Assembly: GCF_032884065.1 (NCBI RefSeq)
Contig: NC_088879.1
Location: forward strand, 17,986,489 to 18,050,488
DNA: 64,000 nucleotides
Reading direction: 5' to 3'
DNA from: Artemia franciscana
Lineage: Eukaryota; Arthropoda; Branchiopoda; Anostraca; Artemiidae
Part shown: positions 47,800 to 58,625 of the stretch, piece by piece
How positions within the stretch are numbered: the first letter of the stretch is position 1
How the letters are laid out: each line of letters opens with the position of its first letter
Program-made: the position numbers and the translations under genes
The notes under the pieces: model-generated
What the model saw: the letters and a program-made list of their open reading frames with translations, nothing else
The model's database searches: none
Told to the model about the DNA's origin: nothing

Positions 47800-48818
47800 A
47801 AACCCAAAACCAAATAGTGATTGCCTATGGTTTAAAGTCAAAATAGTCTTATGTATTTTTATGTTTTATAGTTCTTAGTGTTTTTTGTATTATAGTTGTT
47901 ATTATCTTATTTTGTGTAGAATTTCATAAGCAAAGAAGAAATTCTGTTATAGAATTTTTAGTCATTTTGTGTTATAGTTACTAGCAAATTCTCTTTGTTA
48001 TAGTTGTTAGCATTTTTAAGTGTTATAGTTGTTTGCATTGTTATGTGTTATAGTTCTTAGCATTTTTATGTGTTATAGCTGTTAGTATTTTATGTTTTAC
48101 ATTCGTTGGCAATTTTATGTGGTATATTTGTTAGCATTTTTATGTTATTTAGAATTTCAAAAGCAAGAAACTCTACTGTAGGACTTATAGTTGTTACCGT
48201 GTAATAGTTGTTAGAATTTGCATATGCTATAGTTGCTATAGCTTTTACAGTTGTTGCCATTGTTACGTGTTATTGTTGTTAGTATTATTTTCGATTAAGT
48301 TGTTAGTACCATAATTAATATTATCGTTGTTTGCATTTTAAGTGTTATAGTTATTAGCGCTATGTGTTATGGTTGTTAGCTTTTTTGTGTTATATTTTCT
48401 TGTCGTATAATTTATATTATAGTTATTAGCATTTTGTTTGTTATGGTTGTTATTATTGTATGTGTTAAAGTTTTCAGCATTCTTATTTGTTATAGTTGTT
48501 AGCATTACTGTGCGGTAGAGTCGTTTGCATTGTTATTTGTTACAGTTGTTTGCAATTCTATGTCTTATATTTGTTAGCATTTTTATGTTACGTAGAATTT
48601 CAAAAGCAAAGAAGATTATATTTTTCATTTTATTTTAGTTATTAGAGTTTTTATGTACTATAGTTGGTAGCATTTTTACGTAGTATGCTTGTTAATAAGT
48701 TCAAGTATCATAGTTGTTAGTTTTTTAAATGTTATTTAGAATTTAAAGAGCAAGGAAGATAATCTGTTATAGAATTTATTATTTTTTGTGTTATAGTTAC
48801 TAGCATTTTTATATGTTA
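47800..48818. repeat. TGTTATAGTTGTTAGCATTTTTA minisatellite, left part
   Basis: About 25-bp degenerate units with the words GTTATAGTTGTTAG and CATTTTTATG. A longer GAATTTCAAAAGCAAAGAAGA block recurs at about 47925, 48150, 48600 and 48735, showing higher-order repetition. The array starts soon after the TMEM63 stop, so it probably overlaps its 3' UTR, and continues at 54906 beyond the Helitron. Confidence 0.8.
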
Positions 48819-49159
48819 CTAGCTGTTGGGGTGGCGCTTCGCGCCACCCCAGCACCTTGTTGGCGGGGCGCTTCCCCCCCCCCCTAAGCCCCCTCCCCCG
48901 CGCGCGTAAGTCGTTACGCGCCATTGTAGTTGTGTCCCTGTGTACCACCTATGAATATAGATAGATTTATATATGTGTTTTGAACTACGTAAAACTTGCG
49001 AATATACAACATTCTTGGCTTTCCCATTGTCTGTGCATATACAAAGCCTTATGTGCTTATAATGACGTCATATGTAAACGCTCTTTTTACAAACAAACAA
49101 ACATGCATACACACAACTCGTTTTTATATGGATAGATAGATAGATAGATACAATACAAA

Positions 49160-52100
49160 TTAACTGCGTAAAACTTGCGAATATACAACATTCTTCGCTG
49201 TCCAATTGTCGCTGCATATAAATAGATTGTCAGGTTTACCGACCCTCGAACATGCAACGTACAATTGTCCATGGGAAAAACAATCAGTATTAAGATCTAT
49301 ACCACATTTTTCTAATGATTGACCTTGAGTTTTGTTGATGGTGATTGCAAATGCTAATCGAGTTGGGAATTGCAATCTTCTAAATTGAAAAGGCAGATCC
49401 GTTTGAATAATGGGAATGCGAGGAATAAGAACAGCCTCACCCTCAAAAGGCCCTGTCAAGATTGTGGCCTCTAATACGTTTTCCATTGTTTTTTTTTACG
49501 GCAAGTCGCGTGCCATTGCAAAGCTTTGGTGGGTTGATATTTCTGAACAGTATTACTGGTACGCCTATTTTTAGTTGTAGCACGTGTGGTGGAAACCCTG
49601 AAAGATCCACGGAATTTAAAAATTCAGATGGTGAATTAACCGCCTCATTTGGTTCCAAAACTGTGTCGACTGACTTGTAAAGGACTGCCTGGTCTCGAAT
49701 CTTGGTCAAAACAATATTGTTGATTTCGTGGAAGTCTATATTTTTGGGTGCAAGAATCGCTCTTTCACTTAGCCATTTATTATTTTTATAATTGTTTAGA
49801 ATATTCGGAAATACTTTTTCAATCAATTCATTTTTGGACGTCACTAAATTACAGAATTCAGCAGGTAGTTGTATACGTCCTGAAATTGAGTCTACTGTTA
49901 GATTTCTGTTTCCAATTGCCAGCAATTGATCTGAAAATGTTTGACCAGAGTCATCGTTTTGCAATCGGACACGCATATTTGTAGTTAATTTCAAAGTTTT
50001 TACTTGTGCCCATAAATTAGAATTTTTCAGGCAAGCATTCATTTCGTCTGCAGGGGTTGATCTAGGTATTATAGGTAATATTTTCCTGAAATCTCCCGCA
50101 AGCAATATTAATGTGCTGCCAAAGGGACTCGAATTCCCTCGCAAATCTTTCAAACATTGATCCAGAGCCTCGAGCGATTTTTGTGTGCCATTGTGCACTC
50201 GTCCCAAATAATAAGTTTGCATTGCTGCAATACTTTACCCATCCCAGATGATTTGGAAATATTGCACGTGGGAGTTTCTGTAGAATGCAAATTCAGAGGC
50301 AATTTCAAAGCGGAATGAGCAGTTCTTCCACCAGGCAGCAACGTTGCGGCTATTCCAGACGACGCAATTGCCAACGCTATATCATTTTTTGATTGAATTG
50401 ATGCCAGAAGCAGTTTTATCGCAAACGTTTTACCAGTTATCGACACAATGCATTATCGTATCATAAATGTCTTTTTATTCCGACGTTAACTTGGAAATGT
50501 CATTTTGTACATACGACAATAGATCACTCGTACTGTAAATTTGTTCACGATCCAATTCTACGCATGTCGAAACAGCAGCGGTACGATTAGGTGAAGGCAT
50601 TCCCAAATCCTGAAGAGGTTTGTTTGCCATACATACGCACAAATCTTCTATAATAACTAAAGTGTAGTTATAAATTTCTGATGTAAAATCAAAAGTCATA
50701 TCTGACGTCTCTAACCGTTTTCGATGGAGTATATCTTCGGACATTTTTGATTTATATTTTTCCCTTAACTCTGTAGGAGCTGATGGAGAGCAAGTTGTTA
50801 GTATGATGCCAAACAATGCACGAATTTGACTTGGAGTTGACGTTTCGCACGCGTCATTGATGCAGTTATCCCAGTGTTGGTCATTCTCCAATAAATTTTG
50901 AGCTTGGCATGCACTACGGTAAGTGTCATGTATAGTACCCTTTACAGTTCTCAGATACTCAAAGGACGTCGGACCGGGTACATTCACCAAAAGCAGGCGT
51001 AGAAAGAAGCATTCATGTTGATTGGGGTGAACGGTGTATAGTCTTCCTATCATGGTATCTTTGAAGATGGTAGGTTGGCCGTCGACTGACTTACCCTGGT
51101 TTCGACGTTCAAATACTTTATTTTTTATCCACGTGCAATACGAAGGCACTTCAGTATACCGCAGTTTTTTTGCAAAAGAATCATTTTTGCATAGCGAAAA
51201 AAAGCAGTTAACTTTGTATCCGGTGGATTCAGGGCTCTTTGTTGCACGTTGGATTCTGAAAAATAAACACGTTGACCATTCTGTAAATGTACCGCTAAGT
51301 GAACAACAGCTGGACTACGTTCATGTATCGGAAATGAAAGAATTCGCCAAACAGCTTCATTACTGCTTATGTATCTTCCAGCCTGATATTGTACCATTTC
51401 GTCGGTATCTTTGATTTCGGACTGCAAGCCAAAAACTGCCATGTCACTGCCTTTGTTGACGTATTTACATATGTATTTGATTGCCTTTACGGAGTTACAG
51501 TATTCAACGTTTATGTGTGCATTAAATGTTTTTGATAATAATGGGGAATATGGAACAACCCACTAGTTATCTACTTCGTTGGTGGTACCATTACGCTTCT
51601 TTATTATTGCTGTTTTACCGCCATCTTCCGTAGATCTTCTTCTATATTGTGGGTAACCATCATTGCCAGTAATTGTGCTGGATACTAAAATCGAGGATAT
51701 TGCTTTGTGCACCTTCCTTTGGCCATGCATGGTGAATTTTCGTTCAGCGCACCGCAAGGTCCATGTATCATATTTTTTACAACAATATCATATAACCCCT
51801 TATCGACATTTTATCAGGTATTTCAGCGGAAATCACATCATCAATTTCGTTAGAAGTAATTTTATTATGTAGCCAGATTAGTATGTGTGCTTGTGGCAAA
51901 CCTCGTTTTTGCCATTCCACTGAGTACATCCAGCATCGCACTGACCCAAACACTCTTGGGTCAAAAGTTCTACTATGTAGTTTATCAGTGATTTCAACTT
52001 TTGCCGGAAGACAGGGGCCGTAATGTCATGTCTATGAACCGCCGATTGTCCTTGAAGTAAAAGCTGCTGTATCTCGTCCCAAGATTGATTACATGTAAAT

Positions 52101-53570
52101 GTAATAAATAAATCTGGACGACCATAGAGACGAACATACGCAATAGCATCTTGAGCATATTCATGCATATGACGGGGACTGCCAGCGGATATATAGCAAA
52201 CGTTCTGATTCAAGTTTTGCATACATATCAACGACATATTGGTGAAACAATTGACGGCATTTTAAAATATAATTGTCTTCATCCTGCCGAATCATTAGTA
52301 TATAGGTATAATAATGTATTGCACTGCATTTTTTATTCATTTCTTTGTTAGTGGCTGGATTCATCAATTTAATATTAAAGTGATAGCCGTCAGCTCCATC
52401 CCAAAAAATGATAGGATATTGTAGGGCATCGTAGCATCGATGAGTTTCAGCAATTCTTACCAACTGAGCGTTTCGCTTATGAAGAATAATATCTCGAGGT
52501 AAAAACTGATCACCGACCATAACGATTGCCACTTCCTCGATAGTCGGAGCATTGTATCTACGCACATGTTGGCCAGGAGGCGTTTTGTCAGCGGAAATAA
52601 CAATTTTATGCGTATCAGTAGGCATCAAATCGATGGCTGTTTTGAACAGACGCACTAAATTATTATTTTCGTGGAAAAAATGTTGCAATTGGGAAACGAT
52701 TGTCCTTTCAACGTTGGGAGAAATTTCGCAACGTGCATTCAATTTAGAATTTCTATCACTGATGAAGTACAATTGTAAAGATTTATGATTCTCGCCTGAG
52801 AATGGTAGAAGGGACCGTGCTCTATGATAAATTTGCCCTTTTACTTTTAAAGTAGGCATAAATTGATCTGGATTTTCGATTTGGGCACCAAATGACGTCA
52901 TTTGGATACATGAGTTATATTTTCTGATCTGTGATAAAAAATGCTTAGATTCTAACGTAGTTCCAGTAAGCAAAGTCTTCAATGGCTCTGGTGGTACAGC
53001 CAATAGAGGAAGTTTCACTTTTTCTGAGGCGCAACAAATTCCCATTGTTTCACCATTGAATTTCAAGGCCTTGCAATAGGGACAAATTTTAGACATAGTC
53101 CCGATTTGAACACATCTACTCAAGCTATAATCATCGACTGGGCTGTACCTGAATGCCAGGCGATAATTTTCAGGTTGCTCTTGTGATTCCTCGGCACGCT
53201 TACTTTTCTTACTTTCTCTATCAGCCGCAAGCCTGTTTTCTTGCTGTTCTTTTGATTTCTCGGCACGCCTTCTTTTTTCACTTTCTCTTTTAGCAGCAAG
53301 TCTGGTTTCGCGTTGCTCTTTAGGTTCCTCGGCACGCTTTCTGTTCTTACTTTCTCTATCAGCCGCAAGCCTGTTTTCTTGCTGTTCTTGTGATTCCTCG
53401 GCACGCCTTCTTTTTTCACTTTCTCTTTTAGCAGCAAGTCTGGTTTTGCGTTGCTCTTGTGATTCCTCGGTACGCTTTCTTTTCTTACTTTCTCTATCAG
53501 CAGCAAGTTTTTTGGCATAGACTCTTTGAGCATCTTCCTCGGCTGTTGACATTTTAGGTTCTTCAGTCAT
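49160..53570 (-). pseudogene. Helitron RepHel gene, nearly complete but broken (copy 2)
   Basis: Starts at MTEEPKMSTAEEDAQ (53570), preferred over an upstream ATG because both copies share it. Five 23-residue Glu/Arg-rich coiled-coil units (53530-53170) follow, then a zinc-finger-like CPYCKAL...GICCA, the Helitron N-domain (PLPLL, LTG, FLSQIRKYN, FGAQ), and Rep (GRPDLFITFTCN.SWDEI). The HUH site reads PQAHILIW, with the first His replaced by Gln. The PIF1-type helicase lacks most of Walker A (ITGKT after a 40-bp loss) but keeps IIWDECTMAHK, ILLAGDFRKILPIIPRS and HGQLYVACSRVG. At least five frame breaks or stops (e.g. near 52200, 51925, 51562) exclude function. Confidence 0.88.
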
Positions 53571-53802
53571 TTTACAATTAAACATTTTTCCGTGAACGAA
53601 TGTCTTAAATACCTTTAATGAGGTCATCGTCATAATGACGACATAACGACCTGATGACATGACGTCACTCGACACAGACACACAGACAACTTATTTATAT
53701 ATATATACTAGCTGTTGGGGTGGCGCTTCGCGCCACCCCAACAGCCCAACAGTTTTTTCAGTTTTTTTTTTTTAGTTTTTAGTTTTTTACCTTTTTTAGC
53801 CT

Positions 53803-53870
53803 AACCAGGATTTGAACCTGGGACCTTCATTCTCCGTTCTGACACCCTCTCTCACCGAGTGACTACTCCA
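53803..53870 (-). other. tRNA-derived segment (first copy) inside the small Helitron
   Basis: Minus strand. A B-box match GGTTCAAATCC (53808-53818) sits in a perfect 5-bp T-stem (CCAGG with CCTGG, 53805-53821). About 35 nt before it is an A-box-like TAGTCACTCGGTGAGAG. The acceptor stem does not pair and no anticodon arm folds, so this is a tRNA-derived (SINE head-like) relic, not a tRNA gene. A second copy lies at about 54656-54721. Confidence 0.6.
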
Positions 53871-54109
53871 GCATGTTCATTTTGGTGTTTTAAATGGTAT
53901 ATTATTAACCAAATTAATGTGTTTTACAATATACTAAGCATCGTCATAACAAAAATGACGACAACTAATTTCATGACGTCAGCCGACACAGAAACATGAC
54001 GTCACCTGATCCACAGATCCACAGACAGACAACTTATTTTTATATATATGTGTCATTTATATTCCCTGTGTCCCGGTCGTCATCCCGGTATACATTCGTT
54101 TTTGAATTG

Positions 54110-54640
54110 GTATATAAATTTTTAATTTTTTCCCTTTTTTTCCTTTTAGTTTTTTTTTATTGGTTTTGACCTTTTTTTAGGTTTTTTCTTTTTTTTCTTT
54201 TTTCTTTTTAGTTTTTTTTGAAGTTTTTATCTTTTTAGTTTTTTTATTTTTATTTATATTTTTTTAGTTTTCTTTTTCTCCTTTATTTTTCAGTTTTTTT
54301 CCTTTTTTTAGGTTTTTTTCTTTTTTAGTTCTTTTAGTTTTTACCTTTTTTAGTTTTTTTAGTTTTTTAGATGAAATTTTTTTTTAGTTTTTTTCCTTTT
54401 TTTCTTTTTAGTTTTTCATTGGTTTTTACCTTTTTTTTTTAGCTTTTTTAGTTTTTTTCGCTTTTTCTTTTTACTTTTTTTTTTAGTTTTATTTTTTTAT
54501 TTTTTTTTATTTTTATTCTTAATTTTATTAGTTTTCTTTTTCTCTTCTATTTTTCAGTTTTTTCCTTTTTTTTAGTTTTTTTTTTAGTTTTTTTGTAGTT
54601 TTTGCCTGTTTTTAGTTTTTTCAGTTTTTTTTAGTTTTTT
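54110..54640. repeat. T-rich low-complexity tract
   Basis: Runs of T broken by AG or CC (TTTTTAGTTTTTTCC-type), about 530 bp, inside the small Helitron. No other content. Confidence 0.85.
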
Positions 54641-54655
54641 ACCTTTTTTAGCCTA

Positions 54656-54721
54656 ACCAGGATTTGAACCTGGGACCTTCATTCTCCGTTCTGACACCCT
54701 CTCTCACCGAGTGACTACTCC
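54656..54721 (-). other. tRNA-derived segment (second copy)
   Basis: Identical in the B box, T-stem and A-box-like region to the copy at 53803-53870. It belongs to the duplicated 260-bp block. Confidence 0.6.
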
Positions 54722-54905
54722 AGCATGTTCATTTCGGTGTTTTAAATGGTATATTATTAACCAAATTAATGTATTTTACAATATACTAAGCATCGTCATA
54801 ACAAAAATGACGACAACTAATTTCATGACGTCAGCCGAAACATGACGTCACCTGATCCACGATCCACAGACCCACAGACAACTTATTTTTATATATATAG
54901 ATAGA

Positions 54906-55370
54906 TAGTTGATAGCATTTTCATATGCTATAGTTGTTAGCCTTTTTAGTATTGTTCTGTGTCTTAGCTGTTATCAGCATTATTTGCGTTGTATTTGTTA
55001 GCACTGTGCTTTACATTATAGTTGTTAGCATTTTTACGTGTTATGGTTGTGAGCATTTTATATTTTGTAGTATTACCACTACAATCTATATTATAATTGC
55101 TTCATTTCGATGCGGAATAGAGGTTAACATTTTAATGTCTTATGTCGGTAGCATTTCTTGTATTATTATTACAAGCACTAAAGTTTATATTATAGTTGTT
55201 AGCAGTTTTACATGTTTTAAGTAGTAGCATACTACTACTTTAAAAATAATACCAAAAATAATGTATTTATACAAGAATTGTTAAAACTTTGCTGTGTCAT
55301 AGTTAATACTATTTTTATGGGTTATAGTAGTCGGTATTATATGTGCTAGGGAATTGTAGAATTTTTCGTT
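54906..55370. repeat. TGTTATAGTTGTTAGCA minisatellite, right part
   Basis: The same degenerate 25-bp unit as at 47800-48818 resumes right after the Helitron 5' end (GATAGCATTTTCATATGCTATAGTTGTTAGCC). The two parts were one array before insertion. Confidence 0.8.
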
Positions 55371-55399
55371 GTTATTTTATCGACTGAGTCAAAAATGAG

Positions 55400-56340
55400 T
55401 CAAACCGAGTCAAAAATGAAAATGAAGAGCAAAGACACAGGCGGTTAGAAGATAAGCGACACCAAGAATCTGAGCGAGCCAAAAATAAAAAGAAAGAGCG
55501 ATTACACACGCTGTTAGAAGGCATCTGTTTTTGTATGTTTGTCTTTGTGTCTATTGTTTTTTTTTCCGTCTTTGAGCCTATGTGTCTTTTTTTGTATCTG
55601 ACTAGGTGGCATATTGTTTGAAGCAAGGTGAAAATTGTTTGAAGCAATGAAAATCCAAAATGAAGAAGGAAGAAAAATGAGGTTAGAACATAAGTGATGG
55701 CAGAGTCAAAACATGCCGGAAGTGAAAATGAAGAGCAAAGACGCACGTGGTTAGAAGGCAAGCGACAACGAGATCTGAACGAGTCAAAAATGAAAATGAA
55801 GAACAAAGACACAGGCGGTTAGAAGATAAGTGACACCAAGAATCTGAGCGAGCCAAAAATAAAATTAAAGATCTATTACACACGCTGTTAGAAGGCATCT
55901 GTTTTTTGTATGTTTGTCTTTGTGTCTATTGTTTTTTTTTCCGTCTTTGAGCCTATTTGTCTTTTTTATATCTGACTAGGTGGCATATTGTTTGAAGCAA
56001 GGTGAAAATTGTTTGAAGCAATGAAAATCCAAAATGAAGAAGGAAGAAAAATGAGGTTAAAACATAAGTGATGGCAGAGTCAAAACGTGCCGAAATTGAA
56101 AATGAAGAGCAAAGACACACGTGGTTAGAAGGCAAGCGACAACGAGATCTGAACGAGTCAAAAATGAAAATGAAGAGCAAAGACACAGGCGGTTAGAAGA
56201 TAAGCGACACCAAGAATCTGAGCGAGCCAAAAATAAATTTAAAGATCTATTACGCACGCTGTTAGAAGGCATCTGTTTTTTGTATGTTTGTCTTTGTGTC
56301 TATTGTTTTTTTTTCGTCTTTGAGCCTATGTGTCTTTTTT
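55400..56340 (+). repeat. 374-bp tandem repeat, about 2.5 units, coding-like
   Basis: The word GGCGGTTAGAAGATAAG recurs at 55440, 55814 and 56188, exactly 374 bp apart. On the plus strand each unit can be read as KNENEEQRHRRLEDKRHQESERAKN, a charged coiled-coil-like stretch similar in style to the Helitron N-terminal repeats. Frame and stop positions do not keep a long protein, so it is likely a dead transposon piece. Confidence 0.75.
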
Positions 56341-58505
56341 TGTATCTGACTAGGTGTTTGTGTGGCTTTTTTCAGTGTGTCTGTGCATCTTGTTTTTCTG
56401 TCTCTCTGTGGGTCTTTTTGTTCATCTGTTCGTGTCTCTATGTGTCTTTTCCTGTCTGTCTCTGTGAATTTTTGTCTTTCTGTCTGTTTCCCTTTTTTCT
56501 TTCTGTCTGTGTGTCCTTTTCTGTGTCTTTCTGTGCGTCTATGTTTCTTTTTGTGCGTCTGTCTGTTTCTATTTTTTCTATGTCTTTCTGTGTGTCTATT
56601 GTCTATGTGTCTTTTGTTAGTCTGAGTGTCTATGTGTATTTTTGTATGTCTATCTGTTTGTCTTTTTTTCTGTCTGTGTGTCTATTTGCGTGTTTGTTTA
56701 AATGTCTATATGTCTTTTTGTTCGTCTTTATGTGTGTCTTTTTTTTCATCTTTCTGTGTGTCCACCAATATAAAAACTAATGGATAGAGCGCGTGAGCAC
56801 AACCCAGAGATGTTTGGAACCCAAACTGATGCGGGGGGACCTTAAACTTACTTCTTACTGCATTGCAGACAACAAGCTCAAATAGCTTATATAGTGTAGT
56901 CGTCACAGCAATAGGCCTGTATGAGGAACATTGCATGGGAGGCTTCCCTGGTTTCAGAATGGGTGTTACTACACCAATGCAGAAGCTATTCGGAACTATA
57001 CCTCTTACAATGATCATTTGAAATAAAGGTGATACGCTTTCAAGAAGTCTTTCACTGCCATAGAGTAATGCTGGCCACATATTCCATCAAAGTCTCGTGA
57101 GAACTTTTTCTTCAGCTTTTTCAAGCATTCAATGATAATGCTTCTACTTAAAACCACGCTATCCTTCGGCAGTTTAAGTATTTCATCAAGCTCATTTCGA
57201 TAACAATTCTGTAGCTTTTAAACTGATCAGCAAAGTAAGTACTCCAGGCCTCTTTGGTTATGAATGGAGCCTTAGAGGATTATTCTCTTGGCTTCACCAA
57301 GTTTCTCCAGAGTAGTTTGGGATCGGAGTCACTATTTTTTCTAAATTCTTCAATTAAATCTCTGTGATGCTTAGATAAAGTTTTGGCAAATATAGGTTTG
57401 GTATAGTTCTTCACGATGAAAGTCTATCCAGATCAGAGCCTACCATTTTCGCACCATAGATGAAACTAAAACTTCGCAGATTGGTATCCTCGAGTCAAAT
57501 TAGAGTTTGAGGACCATCTTCTAATTTCTCTGTTTATTTCAGCTGATTCTGCACATCGAAGGGCGTGGCATATTGAAGCAGAATAAATGTTCAGCAGAAG
57601 TTTCTGCTCTGCAACTGGGAGGCTACAGTTGGGTATTAGTAGTGGGAAGGGAAATTTAACCTTTTCAAGCATACTATCACACACTTGTTGATAGTACTGG
57701 ATCGCGGCATGATCGAGCTTCCAGTTTTGCACTGAAGCACACAAAGGCAGGCAAAGAAGAACAAATACAAACCGACAAACACAAAGACAAGAAGACACAC
57801 ATGCAGACGGACAATAAAGACACACAGATAAAAAGACGTATAGACATAAAGACAGACAGAAAAATACACAGAGACATACAGACATATGAACAAAAAGACA
57901 CACGGACAGATGGACAAAAGGACACACTGACAATCAGAAAAAGTCACAAAAAACAGATTGAAATGGATAAAGACACGCTGGATCATAGATCGGCAGAAAG
58001 AAAATACATAGGCACACAGACAGATGAAAAAAAGACACACATAAAGGCGAACAAAAAGACATATAGACATTTAAACAAACACGTAAATAGACACACAGAC
58101 AGAAAAAAAAGACAAACAGATAGACATACAAAAATGCACATAGACACTCAGACTGACAAAAGACACATAGGCAATAGACACACAGAAAGACATAAAAAAG
58201 GACACACAGACAGAAAGAAAAAAGGGAAACAGACAGAAAGACAAAAATTCACAGAGTCAGACAGGAAAAGACACATAAAGACACGGACAGATGGTCAAAA
58301 AGACACACAGACACAAAAGACACACAGAAAGAAAGAAAAAAGGGAGACAGACAGAAAGACAAAATCACAGAGACAGACAGGAAAAGACACATAGAGACAC
58401 GGACAGATGGTCAAAAAGACACACAGAGAGACAGAAAAAAAGATGCACAGACACACGGAAAAAAGCCACACAAACACCTAGTCAGATACAAAAAAAAAAG
58501 ACAAT
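56326..58505. repeat. Large inverted repeat with minisatellite arms
   Basis: Left arm about 56326-56763, right arm about 58013-58500. The outer ends pair over 60 bp with few mismatches (GTATCTGACTAGGTGTTTGT against ACAAACACCTAGTCAGATAC). Inside, both arms are GTGTCTTTTTGT...TGTCTGTCTG-type repeats in the same order, the right with about 50-120 bp extra. The spacer (56764-58012) holds a retrotransposon fragment. Arms built of tandem repeats recall Foldback-type transposons. Confidence 0.8.
56790..57745 (-). pseudogene. Jockey/CR1-like reverse transcriptase fragment in the inverted repeat
   Basis: The minus strand gives LIEEFRKNSDSDPKLLWRNL (about 57360), a helical spacer, DGI(C)WPALLYGSERLLESVSPLF (57080 on), then GVVTPILKPGKPPMQCSSYRPIAVTTTLYKLFE (RT motifs 1 and 2) and HQFGFQTSLGC. 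The catalytic YxDD region is missing: the sequence stops where the arm begins at 56764. Frame breaks near 57080. Confidence 0.75.
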
Positions 58506-58514
58506 TTGCTTTAC

Positions 58515-58625
58515 ACAATTTGCTTGAGGAGGAGGCAACCACTTTTATATGCGTAATAATTTCTGTTCGTCTTAAAGGTAGATGTTTCTCCTTACTTTCA
58601 GTTGAAAAAATTCTTTAAAAAAGTG
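58515..58625 (+). repeat. Single foldback-family arm
   Basis: GAGGAGGAGGCAACCAC, GTAATAATTTCTGTTCG and TCCTTACTTTCAGTTGAAAAAA are in the order of the right-hand arm of the family. It lies directly outside the large inverted repeat. Confidence 0.65.

Larger units (their letters stand above)
48819..54901 (-). mobile_element. Helitron copy 2, with a nested small Helitron
   Basis: Minus strand. CTAG 3' end (48819-48822) with plus-strand A flank and the terminal hairpin (48828-48850). The coding part runs to about 53570 and the AT-rich 5' end to about 53707. A smaller element is inserted there (53708-54901), and an outer TC-type end with a GATAGATAGT flank follows. Both outer flanks are the same minisatellite, which fixes the total insertion. 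The 5' boundary is uncertain by a few bases because of GATA repeats. Confidence 0.8.
53708..54901 (-). mobile_element. Small non-autonomous Helitron nested in copy 2
   Basis: CTAG at 53708-53711 and the perfect 10-bp GGGGTGGCGC hairpin (53717-53739) mark its 3' end, next to the AT-rich 5' end of copy 2. It has no protein. Two direct copies of a 260-bp block (about 53790-54056 and 54640-54895) enclose an extremely T-rich stretch (54110-54640). Each block ends ACAGACAACTTATTTTTATATATAT, the family 5' end, so the 5' terminus is doubled. Confidence 0.75.

Noticed and set aside
53803..53870. Genuine tRNA gene
   Set aside because: B box and T-stem are perfect, but the acceptor stem does not pair, no anticodon arm folds, and the same piece is repeated inside a transposon.
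56121..56780. Long plus-strand reading frame, Cys/Phe/Val-rich, after the 374-bp repeat
   Set aside because: It is the translation of GTCTGTGTGTCTTTTT-type repeats; every frame of such DNA is open. No known domain.
57801..58394. Lys/Thr/Arg/Asp-rich reading frame
   Set aside because: The same low-complexity repeat on the other arm of the inverted repeat; open by composition only.
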